Positions 62,990-64,000 of a DNA stretch of 64,000 bases are shown here, piece after piece. The stretch comes from Culturomica massiliensis (lineage in GTDB: Bacteria > Bacteroidota > Bacteroidia > Bacteroidales > Marinifilaceae), in the NCBI RefSeq assembly GCF_900091655.1, contig NZ_LT594621.1, positions 1,984,001 to 2,048,000 on the forward strand, in the 5' to 3' direction. Position 1 is the stretch's first letter; each line of letters starts with the position of its first letter. A program made the translations under genes and the position numbers. The notes below the pieces were generated by a model. It was not told where the DNA came from, searched no databases, and saw nothing but the letters and a program-made list of their open reading frames with translations.

Positions 62990-64000
62990 ATGAAAAGAAT
63001 GATTTATTTCCTCGCGGCTTTTGTGTGCCTCCCACTATGCCTTCTGGCTCAAGACGATAGTAAATATCTGGCAGGTGCCGTTCCCGTTGTCAACGGCAAA
63101 GTCGTTTTCACCAAAACCATATCCGTTCCCGGCCTGTCGCAAGACGAAATTTTCAAGCGCATACAACAATGGACCAGCGAGCGGTTTGTTACCGATAAAG
63201 AACAAAAAGGCAGAATATTATATTCGGATCAGACAAAAGGGGATATCGCCTGCTGGGGAGAAGAATACCTCACTTTCAACAAAGCAGCTCTTTCTTTGGA
63301 CAGAACGCTCATTACCTACCAGATGATCATCACCTGCGAGCCCGGGGAATGTAACTTAAAAATTACGGCTATTCGCTACAGCTACAATGTTGCCAATAAG
63401 AACGAACCGGAAAAATACATGGCCGAAGAACTTATTACAGATGAATACACCCTGAATAAAAACAAAGATAAACTGATCCGTAAAACCGGCAAATTCAGAA
63501 CCCACACCATCGATATGGTCGATCAGCTATTTACGGATGCAGCCGCTGTTCTGACCGCAGGGCAACCCTCCACAGCACCGGCAACTACACCGCCGGCAAT
63601 AACCACTCCAAAACCGGAAACTCCGGCTTCACAACTGACAGCCCATATTCCGACAGCAGCGGCAACAAGCGGAGCATTGCAAGGCTACCGTCAAATCGCT
63701 CCGGACAGAATTCCCGGAAATATAATCAAAATGCTTTCCGAAGACTGGATGCTGATCACTGCAGGTAACGACAGCCGTTTCAATATGATGACAGCCAGTT
63801 GGGGAGGTTTGGGACATTTATACAACAAACCCGTAAGCATTTGCTTCATTAATCCTGCCCGTTATACCTATCAGTTGATGGAATCCGGAGATACCTATAC
63901 TCTTAGTTTCTATACCGAAGCCTACCGGGATGCATTGAACTATTGCGGTCACAATTCCGGTAAAGACGGCGATAAGGTAAAGGCAGCCGGCCTTACCCCC
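62990..64000 (+). CDS. Secreted DUF4468 / flavin reductase-like fusion (partial)
   Basis: The gene runs off the right edge; 337 codons are visible with no stop. A signal peptide (MIYFLAAFVCLPLCLLAQ) leads to a DUF4468 domain: GKVVFTKTISVPGLSQDEIF, RIQQWTSERFVTDKEQKGRI and MIITCEPGECNLKITAIRYS. A Thr/Pro/Ala linker (about residues 190-222) follows. From about 235 there is a flavin reductase-like split barrel: RIPGNIIKMLSEDWMLITAG, NMMTASWGGLGHLYNKPVSI, CFINPARYTYQLMESGD and YTLSFYTEAYRDALNYCG. FMN-binding proteins with this start are normally cytosolic, so a signal peptide and a periplasmic DUF4468 in front are unusual. Confidence 0.8.
   Translation, partial: MKRMIYFLAAFVCLPLCLLAQDDSKYLAGAVPVVNGKVVFTKTISVPGLSQDEIFKRIQQWTSERFVTDKEQKGRILYSDQTKGDIACWGEEYLTFNKAALSLDRTLITYQMIITCEPGECNLKITAIRYSYNVANKNEPEKYMAEELITDEYTLNKNKDKLIRKTGKFRTHTIDMVDQLFTDAAAVLTAGQPSTAPATTPPAITTPKPETPASQLTAHIPTAAATSGALQGYRQIAPDRIPGNIIKMLSEDWMLITAGNDSRFNMMTASWGGLGHLYNKPVSICFINPARYTYQLMESGDTYTLSFYTEAYRDALNYCGHNSGKDGDKVKAAGLTP

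Overview
The window reads as chromosomal DNA of a gut-type Bacteroidota, order Bacteroidales. Evidence: a SusC/SusD pair, a type IX secretion plug protein (DUF5103) and a PorP/SprF protein, a short primary sigma factor of the Bacteroidetes type, a complete nqrABCDEF operon, and upstream motifs matching the Bacteroidetes promoter (TTTG, about 20 bp, TAnnTTTG). The gene mix would suit Odoribacteraceae, but that is an inference from content, not a measured match. No tRNA, rRNA, CRISPR array, intact insertion sequence or prophage was seen.

Layout. 1-3.2 kb: a MacAB-TolC-like efflux operon on the minus strand, its ATPase cut by the window edge. 3.4-6.1 kb: single metabolic genes (YrdC/Sua5, transaldolase-like aldolase, glyoxalase-fold protein, MBL hydrolase). 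6.4-10.4 kb: the parA-parB-DUF5683-mltD cluster. 10.6-18.3 kb, plus strand: BatA-type von Willebrand protein, DNA alkylation repair protein, ABC-F ATPase, tilS, a 44-aa lipoprotein and gapA. 18.4-19.2 kb: a scar where two truncated reading frames meet. 19.2-26.7 kb, minus strand: M64 peptidase, GH63-like hydrolase, GH2 beta-galactosidase and a LysO exporter split into two genes.

26.8-46.1 kb is the most distinctive part. A 3211-aa secreted protein has an M43 metalloprotease head, four tandem two-part modules, ten PKD and three GEVED domains, five MBG-like repeats and what looks like a type-B (gliding-type) T9SS sorting domain. Directly downstream lie a PorP/SprF gene, two lipoproteins built from the same modules, and a SusC/SusD pair closed by a terminator. 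Upstream is a TPR-transmembrane-LuxR regulator. I infer a surface-display and nutrient-capture locus with its own regulator and its own T9SS partner.

46.7-53.4 kb: a membrane-anchored Nudix protein, a radical-SAM/TIGR03915 DNA-metabolism pair, rpoD, a DegP/HtrA protease and a META lipoprotein. 53.5-54.7 kb: the T9SS plug protein. 54.9-61.0 kb: the Na+-pumping NADH:quinone reductase operon. 61.0-64.0 kb is accessory: decayed coding sequence, an AT-rich pair of unknown genes (lipoprotein plus small membrane protein), and a partial secreted protein joining DUF4468 to a flavin-reductase-like domain.

Several intergenic regions share short AT-rich repeats, and one repeat hairpin shows a compensatory base-pair change between its two copies.
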